Shown here piece by piece: positions 1 through 6,700 of a DNA stretch of 8,788 nt. The position numbers and the translations under genes are program-made. This DNA is from Gammaproteobacteria bacterium (GTDB lineage: Bacteria > Pseudomonadota > Gammaproteobacteria > Comchoanobacterales > Comchoanobacteraceae): NCBI GenBank assembly GCA_030829925.1, contig JAURNZ010000048.1, positions 1-8,788 of the forward strand, given 5' to 3'. Within the stretch, counting starts at the first letter, position 1. Every line of letters starts with the position of its first letter. Below the pieces are notes generated by a model. The model saw only the letters and a list, made by a program, of their open reading frames with translations. It searched no databases and had not been told where the DNA came from.

Positions 1-1320
1 CTTTTTAACGCAAGTTTATCTAATTTGTTCCCAGAATTATATGAATATAATTCAGATTTCCCATAGATGAAATCCTTCCAATGATGGCGTCTATTGTAAA
101 AGTATTTTATGGCCAGATCGTCTGTATAGGGCAAACAAACACCTATATTAAAATGAATACTTAAAGACTTAAACAATCCCACTGTTTGAGAATTCAGCCA
201 AACTGAAACAAATGGATTAAATAGCGCCTCTCGAAAATTTGTTTTAACCATAGGCGAGGGTAATTTTTCTTTTCCAAACACAACCATTTCTGGAGTATAT
301 AAAAAATTATTCATTAACTCTGCCTGATTATAAGGAAGCTTATATGCGCAGTCTTTTTTCCTATGACGATAAAATAATAAACCAATATATCCTATACAAT
401 TAGCCATACGCGCTTTAAAATTTTTTTTATCAAAGTTGTTTAAGAAAAATTCTGAAACATAAAAACGCTTAGCTAAAGGTATAAACCCTTCGCGAGGCAA
501 TGAGCCTGTTAAACAAAAGTTTTGAAGCACATCAAACCCAGCTCCCGTGAGTACAATATCAATATCATCGACTTTCATTTTTTGCATTGATATAAAATAT
601 GGATCTGTACGATGTATCATGAGTGATGGCGCTGTCATAAATTGCTTCAATTGATTCGTATATATACCGTTATAATCAATATTCACTACTTCATGAGACC
701 AATTTTTGTATTTAGCAATTCTCTCAGATATCGATAGATCGATATAATTTTCTCTGTAACTTGGATTCTCTTTAAATGTATATAGCTTAAAAGGGATGCT
801 TAGAGACTCAAGCACCAGAACCAATAAAAGTGAATCTACACCACCAGAAAAAAAGACGCCTACTTTTTTCTTACCATGTAATTTTTGTTTCAGTGTGTGT
901 TTTAGAGTATCTACTAAGTCATCTATCGTTTGCTTTTCACCCTTATAATTGTGAGGCTTTGCACTAAGTTGCTTATTAAACTTATAAGTGTGTGCAGAAA
1001 TGAAGCAAAATACTTTCCTATATACCGTTTGCCCTAACTTACAAGAACCTGTTGTATAATACACTTTTAACAATTCAGGACATGGCTCTAGCCCCTCACC
1101 AATTAACTTTATTTCATTAGTCACATAATATGTTTGAGGCGCGATTTCTTGATAATATAAATCAAACAAAGGAGAAGCAATAATGGTTAACCTCAACTTT
1201 CCAGTAGGTGTGTGTAAAACGATAACCAGCTTGTTTTAGATAAGCTAATTGTGCATCTAAATTTGATTTAGACTGTAATTTACCTTGTTTTATTTTAAAA
1301 TCAACTTTTATTGTTTTCAT
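1..1320 (-). CDS. Asparagine-synthetase-like protein, partial at left edge, apparent N-terminal frameshift
   Basis: This is a relative of the ATP-dependent amidoligases of the asparagine synthetase B family, which adenylate a carboxylate and form an amide. The main frame is open from 1235 to the left edge. It shows the PP-loop SGGVDS (831-848), the LTGAGFD segment (531-551) where AsnB proteins have SGEGSDE, and LPYTD (120-134) like the family's LPFLD. Ahead of the PP-loop, the segments SPLFDLYY, TNEIKLI and the stretch containing GQTVYRKV resemble the last strands of the AsnB glutaminase domain. The N-terminal Cys2 nucleophile and most of that domain are absent. No good start exists in the main frame. 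An ATG at 1320 opens a 52-codon frame (1162-1320) whose text passes naturally into the main frame with a +1 shift near 1209-1215. At least about 440 codons lie in the window, and the C-terminus lies outside it. It could be a pseudogene, a slippage-controlled gene, or two overlapping genes. Amide-forming relatives such as lasso-peptide cyclases and beta-lactam synthetase are alternatives to true asparagine synthesis; the substrate cannot be told. Confidence 0.72.
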
Positions 1321-1330
1321 GTTTTTACCA

Positions 1331-1344
1331 ACTTAAGGTTAAGT
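1331..1344. promoter_or_regulatory. Perfect inverted repeat, possible operator
   Basis: ACTTAA-GG-TTAAGT is a perfect 6-bp dyad with a 2-bp spacer. It lies 10 bp upstream of the ATG at 1320 (minus strand) and about 50 bp upstream of the GGA-rich element (plus strand). The position suits a regulator-binding site for either side. The short AT-rich dyad could also be chance in this base composition. Confidence 0.3.
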
Positions 1345-1386
1345 ATAGTAAAAATAATAGTCTAAATTAAACTTATTGGCATTGGC

Positions 1387-1486
1387 TAGAATTAGAGCCC
1401 TGACAGGATGGCTCTTCAAGAGTCAGAGGACCTTGGCGGCCACACCCATTTAAAATGAGGATGGCCAACAAGAAAAAAAGTTTTTT
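1387..1486 (+). ncRNA. Candidate structured small RNA with GGA motifs (Csr/Rsm-like), with a TAGAAT -10-like box
   Basis: This region lies between the left gene and dsbA with no coding frame of note. On the plus strand it contains three elements. A hairpin with stem AGAGCC/GGCTCT (1394-1399 with 1410-1415) has the loop CTGACAGGAT. A second hairpin, CAAG(A)GTC/GACCTTG (1417-1424 with 1429-1435), has the loop AGAG next to GA. A third stem, GGCCA/TGGCC (1438-1442 with 1462-1466), encloses CCCATT/AATG(A)GG and can be extended by CTTG/CAAG (1432-1435 with 1469-1472), in competition with hairpin 2. GGA motifs occur at 1406-1408, 1428-1430 and 1459-1461; the first, CAGGATG, equals the repeat unit of CsrB-type RNAs. 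T6 follows at 1481-1486, but 8 nt after the extended stem. TAGAAT (1387-1392) could be a -10 box, though no good -35 is seen. Function and strand are inferred; an unrelated structured or leader RNA is possible. Confidence 0.3.
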
Positions 1487-1487
1487 A

Positions 1488-2222
1488 TTACGCATCTAAA
1501 CTAGAAACAATGCTTCCCAATTGTTTTTCATCAATCGCACCAGGAATAAAGACTGCGCTGTCAGGTGAACTGTTAGCAAAAATCAACGCTGGGGTGCCTT
1601 GTAATTTTAGTTTAGTCGCAAGAGCAAAGTTTTCGTCAATTTCTTTTTGCGCCTGAGGCAAATACTTTTTAGCTTCTGCAATATTAATGCCTGCATCAGC
1701 TAATACTTGATCAACTTTTGCTTCAGTTGAGATATCTTTTGCAGTCATGAGTGCATGATGCGCTTCTTTGAATTTACCTTGTTGTTGTGCCGCAAGAACA
1801 AGTTTTGAGGCATACAAGGATGACTGGCCTCTGATGGGTAATAATCTGATACTCACCTTCAGGTCACCTTTATCAGCCAACGCATCTAATCTTGGCCCCA
1901 TTACTCGACAATGACCACATTGATAATCCATGAACTCAACAACGGTTACTTTAGCATCACTAGAACCTAAAGTCGGGGCTTTAGAGTTTTTAAACAGCGT
2001 ATCAAAATTTGCCACAACGACTTGTTTAGACTGATCTTCCATTTTTTGCATTTCTTGACTTCGATAAGCCATCAAAGCATCAAAAACAACTTTTGGATTT
2101 TCCTTAAGATATTGTTTAACAACTACCTCGACCTCTGTTTTCTCATCTGCTTTCATCGCAGAAAAAGCTGTCAAAGGCATAAATAAAAGTAATGCAATGA
2201 CATGCAAAAAAAGTTTTCTCAT
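1488..2222 (-). CDS. DsbA-family thiol:disulfide oxidoreductase, Com1-like
   Basis: This is a periplasmic thioredoxin-fold protein that forms or rearranges disulfides in exported proteins. The 244 residues begin with a Sec signal peptide (charged MRK, hydrophobic core 4-20, likely cleavage after AFSA near 22). A helical N-terminal extension follows (about 26-80), a feature shared with Coxiella Com1 and similar DsbA-like proteins that use it for dimerisation. The thioredoxin domain contains the active site CGHC (102-105, in the context MDYQCGHC), a helical insert, and the cis-proline motif TP (210-211). No other cysteine is present. The start is supported by GGAGAG six bases upstream. The gene lies 74 bp after the cytochrome c1 stop with its own likely promoter, so it is probably transcribed separately, perhaps with readthrough from pet. 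The family is certain; oxidase versus isomerase role cannot be decided from sequence. Confidence 0.9.
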   Translation of the reverse strand: MRKLFLHVIALLLFMPLTAFSAMKADEKTEVEVVVKQYLKENPKVVFDALMAYRSQEMQKMEDQSKQVVVANFDTLFKNSKAPTLGSSDAKVTVVEFMDYQCGHCRVMGPRLDALADKGDLKVSIRLLPIRGQSSLYASKLVLAAQQQGKFKEAHHALMTAKDISTEAKVDQVLADAGINIAEAKKYLPQAQKEIDENFALATKLKLQGTPALIFANSSPDSAVFIPGAIDEKQLGSIVSSLDA

Positions 2223-2248
2223 ATAACACTCTCCATAATCTTGTATAG

Positions 2249-2277
2249 ATTATAACGCCAACGAGTGTCTAATAGCA
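2249..2277 (-). promoter_or_regulatory. Probable promoter of the dsbA-like gene
   Basis: A perfect -10 hexamer TATAAT lies at 2249-2254 on the minus strand, in the gap between the c1 stop and the dsbA-like start. It would give a leader of about 20 nt that includes the GGAGAG ribosome site. The -35 position (about 2272-2277, TGCTAT) matches consensus poorly, so strength is uncertain. Confidence 0.45.
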
Positions 2278-2296
2278 ATTGAACCAGCGATTAACT

Positions 2297-2977
2297 TTAA
2301 TCAAAATCTCTGTAGAAGTCTCTGTAAAGCAAAAATGCAAATAAAGATAGCGTCATCATAAAGATTAAGACCATTGGACCAAAGCTATGTCTTTCTTCAA
2401 CGGATGGATCACTGGCATAAACTAAGTAATGCAAAAGTGCATCGATCTTATCATTAAATGCATGCGCACTAATAGAACCTGAGGTATCTAACTTGACTAC
2501 CTGATAAAACCTTGGATGAAAAGCACGAATTTGTTCAGGTGTCATAATAAGCTTTTGTTTGCCCTGCAAGTCTGGATAAGGGTTTGGCATGGCGGTGTTT
2601 TGCCACATAATATTATCGTAGCTGCCATTTTCAAAGTAATACCCTTTCAAGTAGCCATATAGCCAATCGACACCCTTAGTTATTGCAACAAGGGATAAAT
2701 CTGGTGGCGGATGCCCCTTCCAACTATCCTTGCTCCATTGTGGCGCATCTTTTGGGTTAATGCCGGCATTAAGTGAAACATCATCAAAACGCAAATACTT
2801 CATACTATGACAAGTAAAACAGCGCTCTTTAAAAAAGGCCGCACCCTCTGATACCTTTTCAGCGTTACTTGTATCAATGCTCACTTTTGGCAGTCTAATG
2901 TACGCCTCCAAACCATCTGCGGCTACAATAGAGGCCAAGCACAAAAGGGCTAGTTTAATTCTGGTGGTTGTTTGCAT
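2297..2977 (-). CDS. petC: Ubiquinol-cytochrome c reductase, cytochrome c1
   Basis: This is the cytochrome c1 subunit of the bc1 complex. It accepts electrons from the Rieske centre and passes them to soluble or membrane cytochrome c on the periplasmic side. In 226 residues there is a signal peptide (1 to about 25), the haem-attachment motif CFTCH (53-57), the conserved YLRFD and PPDLSL segments (about 61-65 and 91-96), the axial-ligand segment AMPNPY with Met130, and a C-terminal membrane anchor (about 200-218) ending in a charged tail. It is a little shorter than many proteobacterial c1 proteins but nothing essential is missing. The start ATG at 2977 has AAGGA seven bases upstream and lies inside the end of the cytochrome b gene (28-nt overlap), indicating translational coupling. 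It is the last pet gene; the sspA-sspB pair often found next in gammaproteobacteria does not follow. Confidence 0.95.
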   Translation of the reverse strand: MQTTTRIKLALLCLASIVAADGLEAYIRLPKVSIDTSNAEKVSEGAAFFKERCFTCHSMKYLRFDDVSLNAGINPKDAPQWSKDSWKGHPPPDLSLVAITKGVDWLYGYLKGYYFENGSYDNIMWQNTAMPNPYPDLQGKQKLIMTPEQIRAFHPRFYQVVKLDTSGSISAHAFNDKIDALLHYLVYASDPSVEERHSFGPMVLIFMMTLSLFAFLLYRDFYRDFD

Positions 2978-4158
2978 GTCTCAATCCTTGTATAAATTGG
3001 CATAAGCACAAAATGTCCAAAGTACAATACGGTAAATATTCTTGTCCAAAATAGATGAGTATCTGTCGCAGGTACCATTCCATAATATCCTAACATGATC
3101 ACGCTCAAGATAAAAACACATAATGATCCCCTAGAAAGCCTACCTTTGTATCGCATCGACTTAACTGGACTCTTGTCTAACCATGGCAAGAAAAACAAAA
3201 TGACTAAACTTAAAAACATAAATATAACACCCAACAACTTGTCAGGAACAGCCCTTAAAATTGCGTAAAATGGTGACAAATACCACACTGGATGGATGTG
3301 TGAAGGTGTTACCATTGGATTGGCAGGCACCTGATTGATATGTTCTAAAAAGAACCCATAAAACGTTGGCGCATAAAAGACAACACCTAAAAATAGTGCT
3401 AGCGCTACAAAGACAACAAATAAATCTTTAGAGATGACATAAGGATAAAATGGAATCACCTTTTTTCTTAAATTTTTTGCCGGTTTTTTGTGCGCATTAA
3501 CAGTGACCCCTTCAGGGTTATTTGAGCCTACAACATGCAATGCTACAATATGTATTCCTATAAATAAGAAGATAACCAAAGGAAATGCGACTATATGAAA
3601 AGCGAAGAACCGAGAAAGCGTTACAGACGAAACAACAAAGTCACCTTGAAGCCACTGTGCCAAACCATCGCCAACATATGGAATAACTGTTAGAAAAGAA
3701 ATAATAACACGTGTTGCCCAATACGACATTTGCCCCCACGGAAGAACATAACCTGTATATGCAATCGCTATCATCAAAATATATATAACAACGCCCGACA
3801 TCCATAAAAACTCACGAGGATTTTTATATGACCCGTATAATAGTGCTCTAAACATGTGTAGATAAATAGCGATAAAGAAAAAAGACGCGCCCACAACATG
3901 CAAATACCTTATCAACCAACCATAAGGAATCTCACGCATCATATACTGAATAGACGAAAAGGCTTGCTCAGTGGTTGGCACATAGTACATCAGCAGAAAG
4001 ATCCCACTAATAACCTGAACGGCTAACATGACAAAAGCAATTGCGCCCATAGCATACCAAAAATTGATCGAGCTATGAACATAATACTCTTTTAAGTTTT
4101 TACGTAGAAAACCAGCTATGGGTAAGCGTTGCTCTAACCAATCTCCTAATTTAGACAT
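2950..4158 (-). CDS. petB: Ubiquinol-cytochrome c reductase, cytochrome b
   Basis: This is the integral membrane core of the bc1 complex, carrying haems bL and bH and the Qo and Qi quinone sites. I choose the ATG at 4158 (402 residues, MSKLGDWLEQ) because GGGGA sits eight bases upstream; a TTG at 4188 would add ten residues and has weaker support. About eight hydrophobic helices are visible. Expected haem ligands are His87/His101 and His188/His203. The Qo region has GYVLPWGQMSYW (136-147) and HPVWYLSPFYAILR, in which the classical PEWY motif reads PVWY (290-293); I recall PVWY in other beta/gammaproteobacterial enzymes, so it is not a defect. SNNPEG (212-217) and the terminal PIYTRIE are also conserved. 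The start overlaps the end of the Rieske gene by 8 nt and the end overlaps c1 by 28 nt, so the three genes form one coupled unit. Confidence 0.96.
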   Translation of the reverse strand: MSKLGDWLEQRLPIAGFLRKNLKEYYVHSSINFWYAMGAIAFVMLAVQVISGIFLLMYYVPTTEQAFSSIQYMMREIPYGWLIRYLHVVGASFFFIAIYLHMFRALLYGSYKNPREFLWMSGVVIYILMIAIAYTGYVLPWGQMSYWATRVIISFLTVIPYVGDGLAQWLQGDFVVSSVTLSRFFAFHIVAFPLVIFLFIGIHIVALHVVGSNNPEGVTVNAHKKPAKNLRKKVIPFYPYVISKDLFVVFVALALFLGVVFYAPTFYGFFLEHINQVPANPMVTPSHIHPVWYLSPFYAILRAVPDKLLGVIFMFLSLVILFFLPWLDKSPVKSMRYKGRLSRGSLCVFILSVIMLGYYGMVPATDTHLFWTRIFTVLYFGHFVLMPIYTRIETCKQPPELN

Positions 4159-4744
4159 AACGCTCATCCCCAGCTTTATCAGCACCAATTACAATTGTAT
4201 CCTTGTTAGGAAAATAATAGGGCGGAACCATTAAATTGGTTGGTGCAGGCACTTGTTTATACACTCGTCCTGCTAAATCAAATTTTGAGCCATGACACGC
4301 ACAGAAAAAGCCACCTGCCCAGTCCTTGTCAACACTTGCTTGTTCTGGTTTATAGGTTGGAGAACAGCCAAGGTGCGTACAAATTGCAACAACAACAAAG
4401 ATGTCCTTGTTAAGCGATCTAAAATCATTGCTGCTATTTTGTGGTTGCTTAGAATAAAGTGAATCTGGATCACGAGGATATGGTTCTTTTTTTTCTAATT
4501 CTGCAATTTGGTTTTCAGTTCTTTTGATAATATAAATTGGCATTCCTTGCCATGTCACAGCAATCTTTTGGTTTGGCAATAAACCTTTGATATCAACTGC
4601 GATTGGCGAAGATGTACTTTGTGCTTTTTTTCCGGGCTGCATAGACTTAACAAACGGCCAGAAAGCAAACAAAGCACCAACGGCACTCAAACTTGATACT
4701 ATAAACTTTAAAAATTGTCTGCGGCTTTTGCTTTTAACTACCAT
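4151..4744 (-). CDS. petA: Ubiquinol-cytochrome c reductase, Rieske iron-sulfur subunit
   Basis: This is the Rieske [2Fe-2S] protein of the bc1 complex, which takes the first electron from ubiquinol at the Qo site and carries it to c1. The chosen start (4744, 197 residues) has AAGGA eight bases upstream; an ATG at 4753 overlaps that ribosome site and is less likely. The N-terminus carries a twin-arginine signal, SRRQFLK (7-13), followed by an uncleaved membrane anchor (about 14-33). The cluster-binding loops are CTHLGC (122-127) and CACHGS (148-153). By family knowledge Cys122, His124, Cys148 and His151 bind the cluster, and Cys127-Cys150 form the disulfide. PAPTNL (167-171 region) is the conserved third loop. 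It is the first gene of petABC, preceded by a consensus -10 box, and lies 64 bp downstream of algC. Confidence 0.95.
   Translation of the reverse strand: MVVKSKSRRQFLKFIVSSLSAVGALFAFWPFVKSMQPGKKAQSTSSPIAVDIKGLLPNQKIAVTWQGMPIYIIKRTENQIAELEKKEPYPRDPDSLYSKQPQNSSNDFRSLNKDIFVVVAICTHLGCSPTYKPEQASVDKDWAGGFFCACHGSKFDLAGRVYKQVPAPTNLMVPPYYFPNKDTIVIGADKAGDERYV
4167..4171 (-). promoter_or_regulatory. petB: Ribosome binding site that sets the cytochrome b start
   Basis: GGGGA lies eight bases before the ATG at 4158, inside the last codons of the Rieske gene. This spacing favours the 402-residue form over the TTG start at 4188, and gives an 8-nt overlap with the Rieske stop. Confidence 0.6.
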
Positions 4745-4752
4745 ATAAATCA

Positions 4753-4757
4753 TCCTT
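4753..4757 (-). promoter_or_regulatory. petA: Ribosome binding site that sets the Rieske start
   Basis: AAGGA lies eight bases before the ATG at 4744. The upstream in-frame ATG at 4753 shares its first base with this site, so it cannot use it. The shorter form also places the twin-arginine motif at residues 7-13. Confidence 0.6.
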
Positions 4758-4775
4758 GATCTTGAAACTAAATGA

Positions 4776-4781
4776 ATTATA
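4776..4781 (-). promoter_or_regulatory. -10 box of a probable petABC promoter
   Basis: A perfect TATAAT on the minus strand lies between the algC stop and the Rieske start. It would give a leader of roughly 25 nt. No convincing -35 hexamer lies 16-18 bp upstream, so the promoter may be weak or activator-dependent. Readthrough from algC remains possible. Confidence 0.4.
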
Positions 4782-4785
4782 GGTC

Positions 4786-4810
4786 AAAAATAAAAAAGCA
4801 GCTACTTTTT
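4786..4810 (-). terminator. Possible weak intrinsic terminator after algC
   Basis: On the minus strand AAAAAG (4805-4810) pairs with CTTTTT (4793-4798), with a further T-G pair and the loop AGCT, followed by a T-rich run (TATTTTT). It overlaps the algC stop codon. The stem is almost all A-T pairs, so it may terminate only partly; with the adjacent TATAAT it marks the probable border between the ldt-dut-algC and petABC units. Confidence 0.4.
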
Positions 4811-6206
4811 ATTTTTCAAATGAAATAGATGGCTCAACTGCTTGTAATTTGCTCTCTATTTGCATTTTAATCTCCTCAAGTCTTGGCTGAGAAATTGAGC
4901 TATATCTGAGTGTTAAGGCATTTGTTGTATTGGATGCCCGAATGATTGCCCAACCGTCTTTAAAGCTTAGTCTAACACCATCAATTGAGTTGATTTCCAC
5001 ATCACTATAATCAAGTTGTTCAATGAACTCATCAATAATTTCGAATTTTCTAGCTTCATCCACATAAACAATGAGCTCATGGGTGCTGTACGTCTTAGGA
5101 ATAAATGAAATAATATCATCTAAAGATACGTCTTCATTTGCAACCAATTGCAATAAAACAGCACCAGCTGCAAATGCATCATCAAAATCATACCAATAAT
5201 AGGGCAAGAAAATATGACCACTCATTTCTCCGCCTATCTCAGCATCAGATGACATCATTTTTCGTCTGATTTTTGAGTGGCCTGTTTGCCACATAATGGG
5301 CTGCCCCCCCCATTTCAAAATAAGGTCTGTGAGATAGTTCTCACATTTAACGTCAAAAACAACTTTAGCACCTGGTTTTTTTGCCAACAAATGCTTGGAT
5401 AACAACAGCATGATTTGATCTGGCCAAACAATTACTCCCGAAGAAGTCACTATGCCTAATCGATCAGCATCACCATCAAATGCTAACCCGATATCTGCTT
5501 TTTCATCCTGGACCTTCTTTTGCAGATCAACTAAGTTTTTGGGGTCACCAGGGTTAGGGTGGTGGTTTGGAAAATTTCCATCAGGCTCACAAAACAAAGG
5601 GATGACGTTCATACCCAATGCGCGATATAAGTCTTCAACAATCACTCCAGCAATACCATTGCCACCATCTACAACAATTTTTAGAGGACGATTAATTTTA
5701 ATGCGATCATTCATCTCTTGAATATAGCGCTCCTTAACATCAGCTGTTTCAACTGGCAAAGGCTGATGGCTGTCGCCTAAATTATTATCATTGATTCTTA
5801 ATTGAATGTCATGAATGACATCTGCGGGTAATGGCACACCATCCATATATAACTTAATACCATTATAGTCTTTTGGGTTATGGCTTGCTGTAATCATAAT
5901 TCCATCAGGAGCGATGAATTTAGTTGTATAATTTAAAACAGGCGTTGGAACCTCACCAACATAAACTACTTGAACACCGCCTTCACCTAGCCCAGTGACC
6001 ATGGCATCATAAAACAGAGGGGAAGAATATCTAACGTCACGACCGACAACAACCTTATCTCTTCCTGCTTCGCGAACCAATGAGGCAAATACGCGTCCAA
6101 TCGCATAATAATCATTTTCAAAAAGCGTCTTATCGACAATACCTCTAATGTCATACGCTCTAAATATTTCAGAAGAAGGCTGGTTATTAACTTGATATGA
6201 ACCCAT
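4809..6206 (-). CDS. algC: Phosphomannomutase/phosphoglucomutase
   Basis: This cytoplasmic enzyme interconverts the 6-phosphate and 1-phosphate forms of mannose or glucose, supplying GDP-mannose and UDP-glucose routes to LPS and polysaccharide. The 465 residues match the Pseudomonas AlgC layout: FRAYDIRG (15-22), phosphoserine loop TASHNP with Ser108, metal loop DGDADR (244-249), sugar-recognition loop GEMSGH (326-331) and the C-terminal phosphate-binding RASNTT segment. The dual-specificity assignment rests on this overall resemblance; a strictly single-specificity enzyme is not excluded. Its ATG shares one base with the dut stop (TAATG), with GAGGG upstream, so it is translationally coupled to dut. 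The coding strand contains a run of eight G (5304-5311) over the codons Trp299-Gly300-Gly301, unusual in this low-GC sequence and prone to slippage; the frame is intact here. Confidence 0.94.
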   Translation of the reverse strand: MGSYQVNNQPSSEIFRAYDIRGIVDKTLFENDYYAIGRVFASLVREAGRDKVVVGRDVRYSSPLFYDAMVTGLGEGGVQVVYVGEVPTPVLNYTTKFIAPDGIMITASHNPKDYNGIKLYMDGVPLPADVIHDIQLRINDNNLGDSHQPLPVETADVKERYIQEMNDRIKINRPLKIVVDGGNGIAGVIVEDLYRALGMNVIPLFCEPDGNFPNHHPNPGDPKNLVDLQKKVQDEKADIGLAFDGDADRLGIVTSSGVIVWPDQIMLLLSKHLLAKKPGAKVVFDVKCENYLTDLILKWGGQPIMWQTGHSKIRRKMMSSDAEIGGEMSGHIFLPYYWYDFDDAFAAGAVLLQLVANEDVSLDDIISFIPKTYSTHELIVYVDEARKFEIIDEFIEQLDYSDVEINSIDGVRLSFKDGWAIIRASNTTNALTLRYSSISQPRLEEIKMQIESKLQAVEPSISFEK

Positions 6207-6700
6207 TACGCACCCTCTGACACTTTTTCATCAGACTTAACATCAAAGCGCCCTGTGCTTCCAAAACCCGACTCACCACGCTCGGTTTCTGCAAACTCAC
6301 TAACTATTTTAAAATTTGGCTGAGCGACCGGCATAAACACCATTTGCGCGATCCGCTCACCAGGCTCAACAATATAATCTTCATCGCTCGAATTCCAACA
6401 AGATATTTTAATTTCCCCCTGATAATCGGAATCAATTAAGCCAACACCGTTGCCTAGAATAATCCCTTTCTTATGGCCCAGCCCTGATCGTGGCATCAAT
6501 ACTGCAGCATAACCTGGGTCCGAGACATAAACAGCAATACCGCTGCTAATTAAAACTCGCTCATTTGGTCTTACGGTTAGTGGCCCATCAAGACATGCAA
6601 TAAGATCCATGCCTGCAGAACCTGGTGTTGCGTATTCAACATTTAAGAACTTTGTACCAATTCTTTTATCAAGAATTTTGACTTCCACTTGATTTAACAT
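6206..6700 (-). CDS. dut: Deoxyuridine 5'-triphosphate nucleotidohydrolase (dUTPase)
   Basis: This homotrimeric enzyme hydrolyses dUTP to dUMP and pyrophosphate, keeping uracil out of DNA and supplying the thymidylate precursor. All five dUTPase motifs are present in order: I, ATPGSAGMDL (24-33); II, PRSGLG (70-75); III, GNGVGLIDSDYQGE (83-96) with the catalytic Asp90 and Tyr93; IV, GERIAQ (114-119); V, RGESGFGSTG (141-150). At 164 residues it is slightly longer than the usual 150 or so because of an acidic tail of about 14 residues after motif V. The start has GAGGT eight bases upstream and lies within the end of the L,D-transpeptidase gene (32-nt overlap). The stop overlaps the algC start, so the three genes are coupled. 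The dut-algC order is common in gammaproteobacteria; the usual coaBC upstream partner is replaced here. Confidence 0.95.
   Translation of the reverse strand: MLNQVEVKILDKRIGTKFLNVEYATPGSAGMDLIACLDGPLTVRPNERVLISSGIAVYVSDPGYAAVLMPRSGLGHKKGIILGNGVGLIDSDYQGEIKISCWNSSDEDYIVEPGERIAQMVFMPVAQPNFKIVSEFAETERGESGFGSTGRFDVKSDEKVSEGA

Noticed and set aside
413..428. A8/T8 run in the asparagine-synthetase-like gene as a phase-variation tract
   Set aside because: Runs of A or T this long are expected in such AT-rich DNA, and the frame continues undisturbed.
1473..1487. A7-G-T6 run after the dsbA-like stop as an intrinsic terminator
   Set aside because: The two halves leave no room for a loop, and on the minus strand the GC-rich hairpin that follows is not succeeded by a T-run. 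On the plus strand the T6 lies 8 nt beyond the stem, so it is only a weak terminator candidate.
4273..4473. 66-codon open frame on the minus strand inside the Rieske gene
   Set aside because: It lies wholly within the Rieske coding region in another frame; the real frame there encodes the cluster-binding loop and the segment before it.
5452..5721. 89-codon open frame on the plus strand
   Set aside because: It is antisense to the middle of algC, over the DGDADR region, has no ribosome site, and its protein has no recognisable features.
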